Of a stretch of DNA of 64,000 nt, positions 60,847-64,000 are shown in pieces. A program made the translations under genes and the position numbers. The stretch's first letter is position 1; the number at the start of each line of letters is the position of its first letter. Under the pieces are notes generated by a model. That model did not search any database. It worked only from the letters and a program-made list of their open reading frames with translations, and had not been told where the DNA came from. The DNA comes from Segatella copri (GTDB lineage Bacteria > Bacteroidota > Bacteroidia > Bacteroidales > Bacteroidaceae), in assembly GCF_026015625.1 (NCBI RefSeq), contig NZ_JAPDVG010000001.1, positions 3,462,501-3,526,500 of the forward strand. Reading direction: 5' to 3'.

Positions 60847-63147
60847 TTAGAACTTCAGCGAAGCTGTGAATTCTACCGTGAATGGACGGAGATAGCTACC
60901 CGTCATTATCTGGTTCTTGATTCCCTTGGCCTCATCCTTGGTAATCAGCTCGGCACCTGCGATACTACCCTTGGCACCAGTCTGGTTGAGGAAGTTGACT
61001 ACGGTGCAGCCGAGAGCCAAGCGCTTGGTTGCCTGCCAGTTCAAGCCTCCGAAAGTCTCCCAGTGACCATTGAAGTAATATGCCTCGTTGATGTTGGCGT
61101 AGGTCTTGCTGAAGTAACGGAAACTGGTCCAGAGCTTAATGTCCTTGGTAATCATGTAGCTAGGATCCAACTCGATGAGAATCTGAGGAATCTCGGCTAC
61201 GATATTACCTGTGGCATTGATGTTGCCAACATAGCCATCGCTGAAGGTGATGCAGGTTTCATACTTCTTGTAAGTTGGCTTCTGATAAGTGAAGAGGAAG
61301 TGGAAATCGAATCCCTTGAAAGGATGAGCCACAGCATCGGTTGTCCAACCCCATGTCTGGATATCGTAAGTCATTGGCGCAGCCTTGATCTCCCTGCCAT
61401 GCTGCAGGTTCAGAGTTGAGTTGTTGTTGGTCTTTGAGATGTAAGAGAACAACGATGTCAAACTCAGCCAAGAGTTGTTGTAGTAGATACCTGCACGACC
61501 GAGTGGCACAGAAATCTTACCTGTATTTGGCAATGTAGCTGGAGCAAAAGCCTCGAACTTAGGATGCTGCACAATGTAAGTGAAATCGCCAGTGAAGCCG
61601 AAGTTATCGGTCAACTTATAAGTTGCTGCTACAGAGAAATCGTAGTTCAACCAGCTGTAACTCAAGTCTGCTGGTGCAATCTTAGTTCCATCTGCTGCCG
61701 TAGCACCGAGATGGTAATCTGTGAAACGACCAACAAAATCACCGTTTGCATTCTTCACTGCTGCGTTTTCACCCTTCAGCTTCTGCCACTCCAAACGTGC
61801 ACCATAGTAGAGGTTCAACTTATTGGTCACGTCCCAATCGTGGGTGAAGTAGAGAGCCAGTTTGTTTTCGCTTCCCTTGTAATACTCAGATGCGTTCTTG
61901 TTGAAATCATAGAAATAGCTGTTGCGCTGGTTGGCATCCCAGACACGCAACGCATAACTGCCATCAGATGGAACGCTCTGATCATACATGGTTGTATTTG
62001 AGCAATAATCAATATGGTAGAACCACTCGTTCACGCCAAGGCGGAAGGTGGAAGTTCTGAATTTCTTGCTGAGTTCGGTAGTGAAGAGAGCCTCATCGAT
62101 GGTTCCGGAATTGAGGCAAGACATACGGGTCTGCACATACTGACCATCGTAAGACTTGGTTTGTCCATCGATATCACGATACATATAATTATATACACCC
62201 TTGTTAGCCTCGTTCTTCAAATCGATGATAGACATTGGTGACTGGTAAACCATCGCACCACGTGAGTGATCGTACTTCAAGGTAGCCTTCCAGTTCAAAC
62301 CGTTGTTAAAACGGTAGTTGTTCATCAGGGTTACCTCGCTTGTCTTGTTCAGACAGGCATCGTAGAGAGAGGTCTGCTCCAGTTTGCCGGTACGCATATC
62401 GCGATAAGTCATCTCATTATCAATAGGAAGATAAGAGGTGGTTCCGAGCTTGAAGTTGCCATACTCCTTCACGCTTCCATCACCTACATAAATGAATGGA
62501 GCACTCTGGGTGGCATAGTTATATACATTATGACTGTTGGCATACTTATACATAGCGGTAAATTCACCACGGTTGCCGTTATACTTCTTGGTGAGGAGCG
62601 CCTTGTAAATCTGAGTACGGTCCTGATAAGGAGTTGACTTGATCTTGAAGGTTCCCGGGTCGAAATCCTGATACATATTAAAGCTGTAGTACCAGTCGCT
62701 TCCCAAGTCGCCATTCATATTCAAAGAGAATTCCTGCAATCCGAAGTGATTGCTCTTGTAATTCAAAGTACCATTGAAACCTTTCTGACCCTTCTGGGTG
62801 AAAGAGTTCACGGCATAACCGATATTACCGGTAGTGATGGCTGTTTCAGCTATCTTGAGCAAACCCTGATGGCTCAAACTTGCATCGCCACGCCAGATTG
62901 TATTCACAGAGTGCGGATTGGTTGCGTAAGTAACAGGCAATCCATTCTCCAATACATTGACATCGGCAGATGGAAGACCTATCTGAATCTCACGAGGACC
63001 ATTCGCACTGGCAGCATTGAGCATCACATTACGATTACCCTCTTCCTTCGCACTAGAATTATCATCCTGTGCAAAAGCTGCTGTAACATTAACTAATGAA
63101 AGTGCAAGCATCATGGCTGCGCTCTTTCCATTGAAAAAGTTGTTCAT
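60847..63147 (-). CDS. Outer-membrane receptor of TonB-dependent type lacking the regulatory-like N-terminal domain
   Basis: A 766-residue exported protein (signal peptide ending AAFAQ). There is no carboxypeptidase-like extension. A plug-like segment (about 50-115: REIQIGLPSADVNVLENGLP, IAETAITTGNIGYAVNS) precedes a barrel ending FTVEFTASLKF. No SusD gene is present. It is probably a fructose or fructo-oligosaccharide porter serving the GH32, inferred from the shared upstream element. The receptor family is Bacteroidales-typical but its ligand is not known to me. Confidence 0.85.
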   Translation of the reverse strand: MNNFFNGKSAAMMLALSLVNVTAAFAQDDNSSAKEEGNRNVMLNAASANGPREIQIGLPSADVNVLENGLPVTYATNPHSVNTIWRGDASLSHQGLLKIAETAITTGNIGYAVNSFTQKGQKGFNGTLNYKSNHFGLQEFSLNMNGDLGSDWYYSFNMYQDFDPGTFKIKSTPYQDRTQIYKALLTKKYNGNRGEFTAMYKYANSHNVYNYATQSAPFIYVGDGSVKEYGNFKLGTTSYLPIDNEMTYRDMRTGKLEQTSLYDACLNKTSEVTLMNNYRFNNGLNWKATLKYDHSRGAMVYQSPMSIIDLKNEANKGVYNYMYRDIDGQTKSYDGQYVQTRMSCLNSGTIDEALFTTELSKKFRTSTFRLGVNEWFYHIDYCSNTTMYDQSVPSDGSYALRVWDANQRNSYFYDFNKNASEYYKGSENKLALYFTHDWDVTNKLNLYYGARLEWQKLKGENAAVKNANGDFVGRFTDYHLGATAADGTKIAPADLSYSWLNYDFSVAATYKLTDNFGFTGDFTYIVQHPKFEAFAPATLPNTGKISVPLGRAGIYYNNSWLSLTSLFSYISKTNNNSTLNLQHGREIKAAPMTYDIQTWGWTTDAVAHPFKGFDFHFLFTYQKPTYKKYETCITFSDGYVGNINATGNIVAEIPQILIELDPSYMITKDIKLWTSFRYFSKTYANINEAYYFNGHWETFGGLNWQATKRLALGCTVVNFLNQTGAKGSIAGAELITKDEAKGIKNQIMTGSYLRPFTVEFTASLKF

Positions 63148-63195
63148 AACCTTATTCGTTTAATTTTGTTAGCATTATTGTTTTGATTTCTGGTG

Positions 63196-63292
63196 CAAAA
63201 GTACATAAAGGTCTGAACAGCGGCTTAAAAAATCATTTCATCGAATAAAAAAATCCGTTCATTGTAACATAATTGCTATTACATGAACGGAA
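63196..63292 (-). promoter_or_regulatory. Receptor promoter with conserved hairpin and GATGAAA motif
   Basis: -7 box TACTTTTG (minus, 63203..63196). Upstream on the minus strand lie GATGAAATGA, an ATTTTTTT run and a hairpin with CCGTTCATG/CAATGAACGG arms (63253..63292). The same order and about the same spacing are found before GH32. Confidence 0.75.
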
Positions 63293-63437
63293 TTTCACAC
63301 TTTTCTGCGGTTTAACTAATACTTTCTTCTCTACTATTTTTTACAGAACTTTCGCAAGTAAGCTCCACATGCCTTAACAGGGCAGAAGGTACTGTGGTAT
63401 AAGTCCGTAATACTGAAGACTCACTTGATGGTGGCAG

Positions 63438-63535
63438 GACGTAGCTGAAAATGCGTCGCGACGTAGCTTACGCTACATCGCGACGCGTCGGTTGTTACGT
63501 CGGGACGTATCAGATGCCGCATCAGGACGTAATTT
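63438..63535. repeat. GACGTA-type 22-bp tandem array
   Basis: Four contiguous 22-bp units starting GACG at 63438, 63460, 63482 and 63504, closed by GACGTAATTT at 63526. Junctions form CGTC-NN-GACG palindromes. The other parts of the 63293..63571 gap show no gene. Confidence 0.8.
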
Positions 63536-63571
63536 AAAACGGTTCGTCTAAGACATTACGGAAAAGCTATG

Positions 63572-64000
63572 TGTACTTCCCTGAAAAAGGTTGTCACTTA
63601 GGAACAAACAGAAGTGACAATGAAACGTAAGACAAGAATTGAACGTGTGTATAATGAGGACACTGGTTGGTTTGAGACCCGTGAGGTAGAGTTGAATAGC
63701 TACTCTTTTACAGATGATGATCGTATCATGATAGTTCGAGAGTATATGGAGAGTGGGCTCCCAGCAGAAGAAATCATCAAGAAATACTATATAAGCAGTC
63801 GTACAGTGCTATTTTCTTGGATGGATAAGTTCTTAAATGAAAAAGATTTGTTATCTTTGCCGCCAGAAGACCAAAACCGTGACGATATGGCAAAGACAAC
63901 AAATGAACAGTTGAAAGAGAAAGATGCAGAGATTAAGCGTCTCCGCAAGGCTTTGGAGTTAGAGAAGCTTCGCTCTAAGGCATTCTCCACCATGATTGAC
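63572..64000 (+). mobile_element. IS3-family insertion sequence, copy 2 (cut by window end)
   Basis: Begins TGTACTTCCCTGAAAAAGG and matches the right end and orfA of copy 1 as far as the window goes, in inverted orientation. The two orfA ends face each other across about 10.8 kb. Confidence 0.93.
63614..64000 (+). CDS. IS3-family transposase OrfA, copy 2 (partial)
   Basis: From GTG 63614 (or ATG 63620) the frame encodes the same KRKTRIERVYNEDTGWFETR start, helix-turn-helix and coiled coil as the copy at 52268..52711, and stays open to the end of the window. The C-terminal codons and orfB lie outside. Confidence 0.93.
   Translation, partial: MTMKRKTRIERVYNEDTGWFETREVELNSYSFTDDDRIMIVREYMESGLPAEEIIKKYYISSRTVLFSWMDKFLNEKDLLSLPPEDQNRDDMAKTTNEQLKEKDAEIKRLRKALELEKLRSKAFSTMID

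Noticed and set aside
63787..63993. Minus-strand 68-codon frame at the window end
   Set aside because: It is the antisense shadow of IS orfA; the same shadow occurs opposite copy 1 at 52239..52538.

Overview
The window looks like a chromosomal segment of a gut Bacteroidales bacterium, most likely Prevotella/Segatella copri-like. Nearly every real gene is preceded by the Bacteroidetes -7 element TAnnTTTG rather than a sigma70 -10 box. Other signs are SusC/SusD pairs, a hybrid two-component regulator, an ExbB-ExbD-ExbD-TonB cluster and secreted enzymes with ...AQ signal peptides. The species assignment is inference from content, not from a search.

Layout. (1) 1-3.9 kb: a secreted protein, a small peptide gene and an Rpn-type PD-(D/E)XK nuclease bracketed by a perfect 92-bp direct repeat, then 600 bp of non-coding tandem arrays. 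(2) 3.9-32.3 kb: a large polysaccharide utilization locus. It holds a divergent CE6-CE1 esterase, SusC, SusD, GH8, a possible accessory protein, GH43, GH31, GH3, an inserted AlbA_2 regulator plus relics, GH43-CBM6, GH43-CBM6-GH43, GH95 and GH43. The enzyme set fits a decorated glucuronoarabinoxylan. (3) 32.4-43.9 kb: mostly minus-strand housekeeping genes: beta-barrel protein, ferredoxin (plus strand), TPR protein, PstS-like lipoprotein, TonB, two ExbD, ExbB, aspartate aminotransferase, RibBA and an LptF/LptG permease. (4) 44.1-50.4 kb: tRNA-Met, a cluster of DnaA-box-like sites, a hybrid two-component system with a periplasmic-binding-protein sensor, DNA polymerase IV and an AAA-ATPase-like protein. 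(5) 50.4-64 kb: an IS3-family element (51141..52753) and a second, inverted copy (from 63572) enclose about 10.8 kb. That interval carries a broken AAA gene, a LytTR-TonB receptor-TPR trio, a GH32 fructanase, a DUF4143 ATPase and an outer-membrane receptor.

How the genes work together. In the xylan locus the surface SusC/SusD pair would import oligosaccharides. Esterases, arabinofuranosidases, beta-xylosidases, the GH8 exo-oligoxylanase, GH31 and GH95 would strip and depolymerise them, and the TonB/ExbB/ExbD cluster would energise uptake. The GH32 and the 60847..63147 receptor share a conserved hairpin-plus-motif about 50 bp upstream of their -7 boxes, so they are probably co-regulated. The nearby regulator with a sugar-binding sensor is the best candidate to control them.

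The most unusual material is non-coding. Three separate intergenic regions contain tandem arrays with an exact 22-bp period whose units drift gradually in sequence. Two of them are followed by a poly-T tract and a module whose inverted repeat shows compensatory base changes. I do not recognise this as a described element. Several promoters in the xylan locus also carry inverted repeats that include or flank the -7 element.
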